This document shows positions 24,146 through 32,621 of a stretch of 64,000 nt of DNA, one piece after another. The stretch lies in NCBI GenBank assembly GCA_030445275.1, contig JAUCSE010000060.1, positions 1-64,000 of the forward strand. The letters are read 5' to 3'. The stretch comes from Mucilaginibacter sp. Its GTDB lineage: Bacteria > Bacteroidota > Bacteroidia > Sphingobacteriales > Sphingobacteriaceae. The stretch's first letter is position 1. Each line of letters begins with the position of its first letter. The notes beneath the pieces were generated by a model that saw only the letters and a program-made list of their open reading frames with translations, did no database searches and was not told the origin of the DNA. Position numbers and translations under genes: made by a program.

Positions 24146-25200
24146 TGAATACTGATATTTTAAGATATAGCTGCCAGATAGCCCTACCCGGTTTTAGCGA
24201 GGAAGCACAAGAACTTTTACAGCAGGCCAAGGTATTGATTGTAGGGGTAGGTGGCCTGGGTTGCCCGGCTGCTCAGTATTTAACCTCAAGCGGTATTGGC
24301 ACCATCGGTATTGTTGATTATGATGTGGTATCTATGAGTAATTTACACCGTCAGATATTGTTTACGCCGGCTGATATTGGCAGGAGCAAGGTTGCCATAG
24401 CATGCGAGCGTTTGCAAAAACAAAACCCTGATGTTAACCTGGTACCGCATGTGGAAAAGATCACCTCAGATAATGTGCTGAGCATTATACAGCACTATGA
24501 TATTGTTGTTGATGGCACCGATAATTTTGAATCAAGGTATTTGCTCAATGATGCCTGCGTATTGACAGGTAAACCACTGGTTTATGGCGCTATTTACCAG
24601 TTTGAAGGCCAGGTTGCGGTATGGAATATCGTGTATGACGAAGATACCAGATCGCCTAATTACCGTGACCTTTTTCCAAAAGTTGATGCCACCCAGATAC
24701 CCAATTGCACCGAAGGCGGAGTGATCCCTACACTAGCGGGTATTATTGGCTGTATGCAGGCCAACGAAGTGATCAAATACATTACCAAAACCGGTGAATT
24801 ATTGGCTGGCAAAGTGCTGATATTTGACGCACAAAATATGCAGAGCCGTATTATTAAAATAGGCGCTGCATCCAAATCGCCGGTCAGGAGTTTATCCGCA
24901 ACAGTAAATATTCCCGAAATAACAGTGGCGGAACTTAAAAAGAGGGTGGAAGAAGATGCCATTGAACTGGTAGATGTGCGTACCGAACAGGAACGTGATG
25001 CTTTTGATATTGGCGGCATTCACATTCCCCTGGACGAGATAGAGGGCTATCTGGCCTATTTCACTGACCCCAAACCTAAAGTACTTTATTGCTCCACAGG
25101 CAAGCGAAGCGAGGAAGCGGTAAAACTCATCCTGAAAAACATCCCTGAGGCTAAAGTGTTTTGCTTAACCGGAGGGTTGAAGGCTTATTTGGAAGAGTAG
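24145..25200 (+). CDS. moeB: MoeB/ThiF-family adenylyltransferase with C-terminal rhodanese domain
   Basis: 351 residues. N-terminal adenylation domain: VGVGGLGCPAAQYLTSSGIG (about residues 32-51), DGTDNFESRYLLND, and catalytic-Cys motif PNCTEGGVIP. C-terminal rhodanese domain from about residue 255 with active loop CSTGKRS. It would activate the C-terminal Gly of MoaD and supply sulfur. The zinc Cys-x2-Cys normally seen before LFP is replaced: NYRDLFPK. It ends the plus-strand Moco operon. Confidence 0.9.
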   Translation: MNTDILRYSCQIALPGFSEEAQELLQQAKVLIVGVGGLGCPAAQYLTSSGIGTIGIVDYDVVSMSNLHRQILFTPADIGRSKVAIACERLQKQNPDVNLVPHVEKITSDNVLSIIQHYDIVVDGTDNFESRYLLNDACVLTGKPLVYGAIYQFEGQVAVWNIVYDEDTRSPNYRDLFPKVDATQIPNCTEGGVIPTLAGIIGCMQANEVIKYITKTGELLAGKVLIFDAQNMQSRIIKIGAASKSPVRSLSATVNIPEITVAELKKRVEEDAIELVDVRTEQERDAFDIGGIHIPLDEIEGYLAYFTDPKPKVLYCSTGKRSEEAVKLILKNIPEAKVFCLTGGLKAYLEE

Positions 25201-25219
25201 TTTGTGATTGCTAACCAAT

Positions 25220-25298
25220 TGTCATACTGAACGTAGTGAAGCATCTATTCGACAACATGAAAAGTTGGATAATAGATCCTTCGTTCCTCAGGATGACA
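25220..25298. repeat. Interspersed palindromic repeat family 2 (GAACGAAGGATCTA), copy a
   Basis: Left TTGTCATACTGAACGTAGTGAAGCATCTAT, right AATAGATCCTTCGTTCCTCAGGATGACAA. It is an imperfect palindrome between convergent moeB and moaE, likely acting as terminator. Other copies are at 50804 and 54574. Confidence 0.8.
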
Positions 25299-25335
25299 AA
25301 CCCTTTTTAGGATTTAGAGCTTAGAATTTTCTTAC

Positions 25336-25758
25336 TTACGGATGTGCAGCCACCCATACATCGCCATCTTCAAAAGCTTCCTTTTTCCAGATGGGTACGG
25401 TTTGTTTTAGGGTATCGATGATGTAACGGCAGGCGTCAAAAGCAGCATCCCGATGAGCCGCAGATACGGCTATCACCACCGGCACTTCACCAACCTGCAG
25501 CACGCCTGTACGATGATGGATCAATACTTTTTGCACCGGCCATTTATCAAAGGCTTTTTGCGCTATCTTCTCCATTTCACTAATGGCCATAGGTTCGTAA
25601 GCCTCAAAGTTGAGCTTTGAAACTGCTTTGCCTTTGGTGGCATTGCGTACGGTACCAATAAACACGTCTATTCCCCCTGATTCAGGCGACATCACCCAAT
25701 CAATGCACGATTGAATATTCAGGGGTTCGGCAGTAAGTATGATCTGTGTATTGTTCAT
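25336..25758 (-). CDS. moaE: Molybdopterin synthase catalytic subunit
   Basis: 140 residues. Motifs: GGIDVFIGTVRN, FEAYEPMAISEM, HHRTGVLQVGE, PVVIAVSAAHRD and WKKEAFEDG with the catalytic Lys pair. It transfers sulfur from MoaD to cPMP. Its start ATG overlaps the stop of the upstream GNAT gene by 4 nt (ATGA). Confidence 0.95.
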   Translation of the reverse strand: MNNTQIILTAEPLNIQSCIDWVMSPESGGIDVFIGTVRNATKGKAVSKLNFEAYEPMAISEMEKIAQKAFDKWPVQKVLIHHRTGVLQVGEVPVVIAVSAAHRDAAFDACRYIIDTLKQTVPIWKKEAFEDGDVWVAAHP

Positions 25759-26195
25759 GTGGTAGTTTGATCAGTCAGCATTTTCCTAAAATACTTTGGA
25801 GATTCTTCATATCCCTGGCGTTGATAAAAACGATGGGCATCTACTCTGCGCGAATGGCAATGCACTTCAATCCGGTCGCAGTTTCGTTCATTAGCAAGTT
25901 GGGTGCAATGCTCCTCCAACAAATGGCCAATTCCATTGCTGCGGGTGGTTTCGTCAACAGCGAAACAGCTGATCCTTGCAAAATCGCCTTTGGTTGCCAG
26001 TTGCGGAATAAAATCGATAGCGATAAAGCCAGCCACTTTCCTTTCAAGCTCATAAACCAGTATTGCTGATGTGGGCTGAGCTAACATTACCCGAAGGTTT
26101 TGCAGCAAAAAAGCTTCTGTCTCCGGGTATCCTAATTGATCAAGCAGGGTTGATATTGCAGGCTGATCTGCCAAAGTTGCTTTCCTGATACACAT
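25755..26195 (-). CDS. GNAT N-acetyltransferase
   Basis: 146 residues. The acetyl-CoA loop is R-S-N-G-I-G-H-L (in TTRSNGIGHLLEEH), preceded by the beta strand ISCFAVDE and followed by the RFYQRQGYEESPKYF motif. The substrate is unknown. It lies between moaD and moaE and overlaps moaE by 4 nt, so it is translationally coupled with a Moco gene, although no link of GNAT enzymes to this pathway is established. Confidence 0.85.
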   Translation of the reverse strand: MCIRKATLADQPAISTLLDQLGYPETEAFLLQNLRVMLAQPTSAILVYELERKVAGFIAIDFIPQLATKGDFARISCFAVDETTRSNGIGHLLEEHCTQLANERNCDRIEVHCHSRRVDAHRFYQRQGYEESPKYFRKMLTDQTTT

Positions 26196-26344
26196 TCTTT
26201 TAATATTTTTGAATGATCAAAGATGTATAGATAAAGGATTAAGGATTTTTTTTCTATTGTCTCTCAGTCTTTTATCCTTGCTCCCCTAATCTTTTGTCCA
26301 TAAGTCCAATAATCCTTGCTCCAAAAGCCCCCAAGTCCCAAAAA

Positions 26345-26587
26345 CTATCCTCCGCTTACCGGTGGTATAATAGCAATTTCGTCACGTTCATGTATGGTAT
26401 CGCCCGATAGAGCATATTCATTATTAACGGCAATCATGTACGATGCCAGTTGTTTTAAGCGCGGATATTGCTGCTCAAGCATATATTGTAAATTAGAAAC
26501 GGTGGCATCGTTTGTTAATTCCAGACTAACCAGCGAACTCCCAAATATCTCCTTTGCCACGCCAAATGCCAGCACATTAATCTTCAT
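26345..26587 (-). CDS. moaD: Molybdopterin synthase sulfur-carrier subunit
   Basis: 80 residues, ubiquitin-like fold, ending PPVSGG; the C-terminal Gly-Gly is what MoeB adenylates and sulfurates. FGVAKEIFGSSLVSLELT and ALSGDTIHERDEIAIIPP are typical. It is the first gene of the moaD-GNAT-moaE series; a 149-nt gap rich in short Bacteroidota-type intergenic repeats follows it. Confidence 0.93.
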   Translation of the reverse strand: MKINVLAFGVAKEIFGSSLVSLELTNDATVSNLQYMLEQQYPRLKQLASYMIAVNNEYALSGDTIHERDEIAIIPPVSGG

Positions 26588-26659
26588 ATCTCAAAATTAT
26601 ATCAAAATAGGTAATAAAGGGCACGAAAAGTAAATTAATAAATGTAAAATGTAATAAGT

Positions 26660-26744
26660 GCGTCATTGCGAGGTACGAAGCAATCCCCGATTTGCAGAGC
26701 GACTCTGTATAGCTTAGAGATTGCTTCGTACCTCGCAATGACGC
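26660..26744. repeat. Interspersed palindromic repeat family 1, copy c
   Basis: Perfect 26-bp arms GCGTCATTGCGAGGTACGAA..GCAATC at 26660-26685 and 26719-26744, with a 33-nt interior. The best-preserved short copy. Confidence 0.88.
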
Positions 26745-26792
26745 GTTTGGGGTGGTGGGCATGGTGACGGATCTATTAGTAACCTTGCAGGC

Positions 26793-27671
26793 TTACTCCG
26801 CAAGCTTTAAGCGCCATGATTTACGGATACGGCCGACTTTACCCAAATAAGCAAGCTGCTCTTTTGTTGCGTTTGCGATGAGGTATTTTAGTGAATCTGA
26901 TGATTGAGGATCGGGTTCTGCTTCTTTGTCAATCACCAAGCCTTCACTTTTAAAAAAGGCTTCGGCCAGTTCAAAACTATCAAATTTATTTTCCTCAATG
27001 CGGTGTTCTTTGAAAAACTCTTGTAATTGATCGTTTGCCTGTAAATCAGGGAACTTCATTTCTGATTTTATATAAATGTCAGCTGTAATCCAGTAACCAC
27101 CACTTTTTTGTAATACACTGCGGATATTATGGCATAGCTTTCTTTTTTCATTCATATCCAGGTAAACTAGCAGCCCTTCGTTTACAATAACAATTTCACC
27201 ATCCGGAAAACGATCCACGATGGCCGTAAATTCAGTTTCGTGAAGCGCGTTAAGAGTCAGGGTTTCCAGTTTGCCTTTGGGAGTGACAGTATGCTGTTGC
27301 AGAGCCTCCAACAGGTTTAGTTTGGTGTCAATTACGTTTGGCAGATCGGTATCTATATAATGAACAGGGCTATGAATCACAGTGTCAAGGCCACGGAAAG
27401 AAAAGCCTGAGGACACTTCTAAAATATTTTTAGCCGATAGGGAAGATAGCAGTTGGTTAATGCTTTTATACCTTGCCTCAAAATGCACCACCCGGCCCCA
27501 AAAGGCAGGATCTTTGATGTTAAAATCAGGCTGGTATTTTTCAGGACTGCTAATTAACGCCGCTGCTTCGCGGACAAAAGGAATATCCGTTAAACCTTTT
27601 AACAGCAATAACGATCGGGCCGAGGGGCTGATGGTACTATAGTCGCGGTTTGGTAATGGTGATTGTTGCAT
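26793..27671 (-). CDS. Leucine-carboxyl-methyltransferase-like SAM methyltransferase
   Basis: 292 residues. ARYKSINQLL, then ILEVSSGFSFRGLD (motif I with ExxxGxS) and VHYIDTDLPNVID fit the LCM/PPM1 family; EIVIVNEGLLVYLDMNEKRKL is the later motif. Members methylate small-molecule or protein carboxylates; the substrate here is unknown. It is divergent from the ferritin-like gene at 27790. Confidence 0.8.
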   Translation of the reverse strand: MQQSPLPNRDYSTISPSARSLLLLKGLTDIPFVREAAALISSPEKYQPDFNIKDPAFWGRVVHFEARYKSINQLLSSLSAKNILEVSSGFSFRGLDTVIHSPVHYIDTDLPNVIDTKLNLLEALQQHTVTPKGKLETLTLNALHETEFTAIVDRFPDGEIVIVNEGLLVYLDMNEKRKLCHNIRSVLQKSGGYWITADIYIKSEMKFPDLQANDQLQEFFKEHRIEENKFDSFELAEAFFKSEGLVIDKEAEPDPQSSDSLKYLIANATKEQLAYLGKVGRIRKSWRLKLAE

Positions 27672-27789
27672 GTTAAATAATAAACCTAAGTTATCACATT
27701 CGGTTTACAATACAATCTGTATTCTTTCTAAATATCTCTCCATCAAAACAAAAGCAATCCCCAATGCCTTTATAAACTAAAACCATATT

Positions 27790-28104
27790 ATGTCATTTGA
27801 TCAATACCATGAGCCTGCGCACGAGCTATCGGCCGAAACCAGGACCTTTGCCAGGATGATCGTGTCCCTAACCGAAGAAGCGGAAGCCATTAACTGGTAC
27901 GAGCAGCGCATTGCTGTTGAAACCGATAAAGCCGCCAAAGCCATTATGCAAAATGCCCAGCAAGAGGAGTTTAAACATTTTGGCATGGACCTGGAGTTTT
28001 TACTACGCCAGAAACCGGTATGGCGAACCACGCTGCAAGCCATCTTATTTCAAAAGGGCGATATTGTAAAGCTCGGCTCTAAAGGCGAAGAAGCTGCTGA
28101 ATAA
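27790..28104 (+). CDS. Encapsulated ferritin-like protein (EncFtn family), orphan
   Basis: 104 residues. The head YHEPAHELSAETRTFARMIV is close to encapsulin-loaded ferritins; iron ligands are expected at E30, E60 and H63 (in EEAEAINWY and QEEFKHFGM). W36-Y37 follow the first ligand as in the family. These proteins form ring-shaped decamers with ferroxidase centres and normally sit beside an encapsulin shell gene. No shell gene is adjacent: the next gene is a Kelch protein on the other strand. The C-terminus (KGDIVKLGSKGEEAAE) may carry a cargo peptide but has no standard GSL core. Confidence 0.85.
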   Translation: MSFDQYHEPAHELSAETRTFARMIVSLTEEAEAINWYEQRIAVETDKAAKAIMQNAQQEEFKHFGMDLEFLLRQKPVWRTTLQAILFQKGDIVKLGSKGEEAAE

Positions 28105-28243
28105 ATAAACAGCGTTATGCGGTTTCATTCTGCCAATGTTGATGTTCGGAAGAATAATTTGTATAAAAGAAATGACAACTTTTTTATTTCCTTCCAACAC
28201 TCATGGTGACAATGCCAACAACGGCATAGGCAATGTTATTGAC

Positions 28244-29254
28244 TTACCTGCTTGCGCTGGTGTTTAAAAACGGGGCAAGGTTTGTTACCATGGTGGTTTG
28301 CAGGGTAGAGTTCCTGAAGGCTTTAAACCTTGTAGAACCGCCAAAAACAAACAGGTAGTTATTATAAACAGCTGATGATGTTGCCCTCCGCTGTTCCATG
28401 TTCGTTTTTAATTTTACAAACTGGTTGGCCGCTATATCATAATAGCCAATAAAACTTTCATCATCATAACCACCCACAACAAATATCCTGTTACCGCAAG
28501 CCGATACACTGTTTGCAGATAAAAACTCCGGAAGCTTACCCAGTTTTTTCCATGTATTTGTTTTAATATCATAAGCATTGATACTGGTTGACTGGCGTTT
28601 AGTAAATGCGTCAAGGCCGCCAAATGTATATATAACACCATTAACTACGGTGCCGGCAGTCTGCAGGTTCTCAGGCATGTTGGCCAGCTGGGTGAACTTT
28701 TTAGCAAGCGGATCAAATTCATATAAAGAGCTCAGCGTACGGCGGCCATCCCTTGTTCCTCCAAAAATATATACTTTATTATTCCATTCTACCGCGCTGC
28801 CATAAGTGCTGGCCATTGGGTTTAATATATGCAGGTTCTCCACTGCCCCGGTTTTAACATCTACCGTTTGTACCCCCTGAAATATCTGGCTCGCGCTTCG
28901 TGAACCACCTACACCGCCAATGCCACCCATTACATAAATTTTCCCGGTAGCCGGTACATAAGCGGCCGAAGTTTGTATTTTATTGCCACGCATATCTGCC
29001 AAAACCGACCATTTGTTTACCTGCGGATCATACTTTAACACGTCTGATGAATAATTATCAAAGCCCTTATAGCCAGCTATGGTATATATATAAGTTCCGT
29101 CGGTAACGCTGGTTGTCCAGGTAAGTGGATAGGGCAGATTGGCCACATTTTTAAAGGTAATGGTTGTATTGGCAGGTTGCGACTGAGCCTGGCTTTGATT
29201 TGTATTCAGGCAACTAACTATGACTAATGCGCAAAGGAGGTTCAGGACTTTCAT
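28244..29254 (-). CDS. Secreted Kelch-repeat beta-propeller protein
   Basis: 336 residues with a signal peptide (MKVLNLLCALVIVSCLN region). About six Kelch blades follow, e.g. GKIYVMGGIGGVGG, NKVYIFGGTRDGRRTLSSLY and NRIFVVGGYDDESFIGYYD. No catalytic motif. Such proteins bind ligands or partners in the periplasm or at the surface. It is alone and convergent with the ferritin-like gene. Confidence 0.88.
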   Translation of the reverse strand: MKVLNLLCALVIVSCLNTNQSQAQSQPANTTITFKNVANLPYPLTWTTSVTDGTYIYTIAGYKGFDNYSSDVLKYDPQVNKWSVLADMRGNKIQTSAAYVPATGKIYVMGGIGGVGGSRSASQIFQGVQTVDVKTGAVENLHILNPMASTYGSAVEWNNKVYIFGGTRDGRRTLSSLYEFDPLAKKFTQLANMPENLQTAGTVVNGVIYTFGGLDAFTKRQSTSINAYDIKTNTWKKLGKLPEFLSANSVSACGNRIFVVGGYDDESFIGYYDIAANQFVKLKTNMEQRRATSSAVYNNYLFVFGGSTRFKAFRNSTLQTTMVTNLAPFLNTSASR

Positions 29255-29422
29255 GGCATAAATAAGTTTAAGTGAATTTAACTAATTATTAGATGCTTAT
29301 AACTATAAATGGTTTAATCATATTATATATTTACCATAGCCTGATATACTCTCTTCGCAATCGTTTTCGTAACTTCTGCAACACGCGCAAGGCTTATCGC
29401 TCAAAACTTATCGCTTAACCTA

Positions 29423-29430
29423 TATATTTG
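29423..29430 (+). promoter_or_regulatory. Candidate -7 box (TATATTTG) of the GH3 gene
   Basis: TATATTTG matches TAnnTTTG, ending 25 nt before the ATG at 29456. No -33 element was recognised. Confidence 0.45.
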
Positions 29431-29455
29431 GAGTACTAACCACAATGATATCTGC

Positions 29456-31876
29456 ATGAGAAAAAAGTACTCCCTGCCGCGCATTGGCATGGCATCGGCA
29501 CTGGTTGCCGGGCTGGCCTTCACAGCATCGGCACAACAAAAAAACATTTACCATAAAGGCTGGATCGATTTTAATAAGAACGGCAAAATGGACGTTTTTG
29601 AAGATCCATCCCAAACTATTGATAAACGGGTTAATGATCTGTTAAGCCAGATGACCGTTGAAGAAAAAACCTGCCAAATGGCTACGCTGTACGGTTACAA
29701 ACGGGTTTTAAAAGACGAAATGCCCGTACCATCATGGAAAAACGAAGTTTGGAAGGACGGTATTGCCAATATTGATGAGGAATTGAATAATCTTGTTTCC
29801 ACAACTGATAGGGCATATACGCAGTATTCCTTTCCTTATAGCAAACATGCATCAGCTATAAACACCATTCAAAAATGGTTTGTGGAGGAAACCCGCATGG
29901 GTATCCCGGTTGATTTTACCAACGAGGGTATACATGGCCTCAATCATGATCGTGCTACGTCGTTACCGGCCCCTATATCCATCGGCAGTACTTTTGACAA
30001 GCAACTGGTACGCCAGGCCGGGCAAACGGTTGGCCGCGAGGCAAAGGCGCTGGGCTATACCAATGTTTATGCACCTATACTTGACCCCGCCCGCGACCAG
30101 CGCTGGGGCCGTGTGGTGGAGTGCTATGGCGAAGATCCTTTCCATATTGCTGAGCTGGGTAAACAAATGGTTTTGGGTATACAGGAAGAGGGCGTAGCAT
30201 CAACCCTGAAGCATTTCGCGGTATACAGCGTGCCAAAAGGTGGCCGCGATGGTGCTGCCCGTACAGATCCACATGTGGCCCCGCGCGAAATGTACCAGAT
30301 TTACCTATACCCGTTTCGTCGCGTGATACAGGAAGCGCATCCTATGGGTGTGATGAGTAGTTATAACGATTGGGATGGTGTACCTATAACGGGCAGCTAT
30401 TACTTTTTAACTGAGTTGCTGCGCCAGAAATTTGGTTTTAACGGTTATGTGGTATCTGACAGCGAAGCAGTAGAATACCTGTACTCCAAACACCACGTTG
30501 CGGCTAATTATAAAGAAGCGGTAAGACAGGCAGTGGAGGCCGGATTGAACGTGCGTACCAACTTTACCATGCCGCAAACCTTTATTATGCCGCTACGTGA
30601 GCTGATCAAAGAAAATAAGCTATCCATGAAACTTATTGATTCGCGTGTGGGCGATGTGTTGCGGGTTAAGTTCCGTTTAGGCTTATTTGATGAACCTTAT
30701 GTAAAAGACCCTAAATCGGCTGATAAAAAGGTGCATACTGCGGCTGATGATGCCATGTCTCTTCAAATGAACCGCGAATCGATGGTATTGCTTAAAAATC
30801 AGGGCGATCTGTTGCCGCTGGATAAAAGCAAGCTTAAAAATATACTGGTAACCGGTCCGCTGGCTGCCGAAAAAAATTATGCAACCAGTCGTTACGGGCC
30901 GTCGCACAACCCGGTTACCAATGTGCTCGATGGTATTAAAAACTATGTAGGTTCCGGCGTAAATGTGAGCTACGCCAAAGGCTGCAATGTAGTTGATGCC
31001 AGCTGGCCCGAAAGTGAGATCATTGAAACACCGCTTACCACACAGGAGCAGGCTGGTATTGATTCGGCTGTGGCACAAGCTAAACAGGCTGATGTGGTGA
31101 TAGCTGTAGTGGGCGAAGATTTTGAACGGGTGGGTGAGAGCCTGTCCCGTACCGGTTTAAATTTACCCGGCCGCCAGCTTAAACTGATCCAGGCATTGCA
31201 GGCAACCGGCAAACCGGTGGTTATGGTGATGATAAACGGGCAACCGCTTACCATTAATTGGGAAAATAAATTTGTACCAGCTATATTGGAGGCCTGGTTC
31301 CCCGGCCCGGAAAGCGGACGGGTGATTGCCGAAACCTTGTTTGGTGATAATAACCCGGGTGGCAAATTGCCCATAACCTTCCCGAAAACTACCGGACAAA
31401 TTGAGTTTAATTTTCCGTTTAAGCCTGCCTCGCAGGCAGGTCAGGGCAATGATGGTAACAGTTGGGGTAAAACCAGTGTGAACGGCGCCCTTTATCCTTA
31501 TGGCTATGGTTTAAGTTATACCAAATTTGAATACAGTAACCTGCAGGTATCACCCGAAAAAGAGAACTCACAAGGCGATGTTCAGGTAAGTGTTGATGTA
31601 ACCAACACCGGCAGCCGCAAAGGCGACGATGTAGTACAGCTTTATCTGAAGGATGAGGTGAGCAGCGTAACCACTTATGACTATGACCTGCGTGGGTTTG
31701 AGCGTGTTAACCTGAACCCTGGTGAAAAGAAGACCGTTCAGTTCACCCTGCACCCTGATGATCTGGCCATATTGGATAAAAACATGAACTGGACCGTTGA
31801 ACCAGGCAAATTCCAGGTAATGATTGGCAGTTCGTCGGTTGATATTAAGTTGAAGAAAGAATTTGAGGTGGAGTAG
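29456..31876 (+). CDS. Glycoside hydrolase family 3 beta-glucosidase, secreted
   Basis: 806 residues with a signal peptide ending at ASAQQ. The N-terminal GH3 domain has AKALGYTNVYAPILDPARD, DQRWGRVVECYGEDPF and the nucleophile in GYVVSDSEAVEY (an Asp). The second domain starts near SMVLLKNQGDLLPL and ends with a FnIII-like domain (LQVSPEKENSQGDVQVSVDV). It hydrolyses beta-linked oligosaccharides in the periplasm. A ROK regulator gene downstream may respond to released sugar. BglX-like by architecture, but the sugar linkage is not determined. Confidence 0.93.
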   Translation: MRKKYSLPRIGMASALVAGLAFTASAQQKNIYHKGWIDFNKNGKMDVFEDPSQTIDKRVNDLLSQMTVEEKTCQMATLYGYKRVLKDEMPVPSWKNEVWKDGIANIDEELNNLVSTTDRAYTQYSFPYSKHASAINTIQKWFVEETRMGIPVDFTNEGIHGLNHDRATSLPAPISIGSTFDKQLVRQAGQTVGREAKALGYTNVYAPILDPARDQRWGRVVECYGEDPFHIAELGKQMVLGIQEEGVASTLKHFAVYSVPKGGRDGAARTDPHVAPREMYQIYLYPFRRVIQEAHPMGVMSSYNDWDGVPITGSYYFLTELLRQKFGFNGYVVSDSEAVEYLYSKHHVAANYKEAVRQAVEAGLNVRTNFTMPQTFIMPLRELIKENKLSMKLIDSRVGDVLRVKFRLGLFDEPYVKDPKSADKKVHTAADDAMSLQMNRESMVLLKNQGDLLPLDKSKLKNILVTGPLAAEKNYATSRYGPSHNPVTNVLDGIKNYVGSGVNVSYAKGCNVVDASWPESEIIETPLTTQEQAGIDSAVAQAKQADVVIAVVGEDFERVGESLSRTGLNLPGRQLKLIQALQATGKPVVMVMINGQPLTINWENKFVPAILEAWFPGPESGRVIAETLFGDNNPGGKLPITFPKTTGQIEFNFPFKPASQAGQGNDGNSWGKTSVNGALYPYGYGLSYTKFEYSNLQVSPEKENSQGDVQVSVDVTNTGSRKGDDVVQLYLKDEVSSVTTYDYDLRGFERVNLNPGEKKTVQFTLHPDDLAILDKNMNWTVEPGKFQVMIGSSSVDIKLKKEFEVE

Positions 31877-31900
31877 AGCCTAAAGCTGAAGGCTATCAGC

Positions 31901-31940
31901 ACAGGATCTTATAACATTGAACAGGATCTTATAACATTGA
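31901..31940. repeat. Perfect tandem 20-bp repeat
   Basis: ACAGGATCTTATAACATTGA occurs twice without a gap, between the GH3 stop and the next small gene. Probably a slippage product; no function visible. Confidence 0.8.
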
Positions 31941-31973
31941 ACCAATTAAACCATTAAATAAATATCAAGAATT

Positions 31974-32294
31974 ATGAAAAAGTTAACCTACTCCTTATCA
32001 ATGGCAGTTTTACTGTTCACTGCTACATCGTTCACCACGGTTCATCATCAAAACAGCTTTGTCGTAAAAAACAAGCTCACTAAACTTGCCGACGTTGGCG
32101 GTGGTTTTATGCACGATGGATACTTTTATCAGGTTACCGTTAATAGCGCCAATCGTATAGTGACCAGTGTGGTTGTACAGAACGCACCGTTTACGGTTAC
32201 AAGTGCCGGTGGCATTTGGGGCCAATCCGGCAATATCCATGTAACTGTGTTTTTAAGCGATGGTACTAACTTTGTTTACGAAGGGCCTTTTTAA
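31974..32294 (+). CDS. Small secreted hypothetical protein
   Basis: 106 residues with a signal peptide (MKKLTYSLSMAVLLFTATSF). The mature part is beta-rich (GGGFMHDGYFYQVTVNSANR, then IWGQSGNIHVTVFLSDG) with no recognised domain. It lies 98 nt after the GH3 gene in the same direction and is followed by a strong hairpin terminator. Function unknown. Confidence 0.65.
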   Translation: MKKLTYSLSMAVLLFTATSFTTVHHQNSFVVKNKLTKLADVGGGFMHDGYFYQVTVNSANRIVTSVVVQNAPFTVTSAGGIWGQSGNIHVTVFLSDGTNFVYEGPF

Positions 32295-32621
32295 CAATTG
32301 GCATTATAACATAATTTAAAGTGATATCCTGAAAGCCTTAAGAAGTTTTAAACTTCTTAAGGCTTTTTACAATATTAGAGGATCTTTCTTAAACTGCTTA
32401 TTAATACTTGATAGGCCCTCAAAACCGAATAAGGTGATAATAGGGGTAATCAGCACCAATTTTTTTATTTATTGTAGGCAATAGTTTGATTAATTTTGCC
32501 AATTAATCAAACACTTACTAACTGTAATAATTACAGTTGTACTTAATTACTTTATTTATATTTTTATACAATTCAAAACACTAAGGCATTGCCTGTTGTA
32601 AACCCAATTATTAATTATTGA
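32295..32621. other. Intergenic region between small secreted protein and ROK gene
   Basis: 327 bp. Apart from the terminator at 32332-32368 it is A/T-rich and holds no gene or RNA that I recognise. The part from 32460 is a probable promoter region of the ROK gene; no clean TAnnTTTG box was seen. Confidence 0.5.
32332..32368 (+). terminator. Long perfect-stem hairpin terminator
   Basis: AAAGCCTTAAGAAGTTT (32332-32348) pairs fully with AAACTTCTTAAGGCTTT (32350-32366), a 17-bp stem with almost no loop, followed by a T run. It follows the small secreted protein and the stem is symmetric enough to work in both directions. Confidence 0.8.

Noticed and set aside
26200..26340. Repeated TCCTTGCTCC/AAGTCC words after moaD
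   Set aside because: Low-complexity intergenic DNA of a kind also seen at 58700-58800; no gene, terminator or regulatory site could be supported.
30683..31399. Minus-strand frames inside the GH3 gene
   Set aside because: They overlap a well-supported enzyme on the opposite strand and show no domain.
31400..31450. Palindrome CCTGCCTCGCAGGCAGG inside the GH3 gene as a mobile insertion
   Set aside because: The residues it encodes (KPASQAGQG) look like a normal part of this glycosidase family, so an insertion is not supported.
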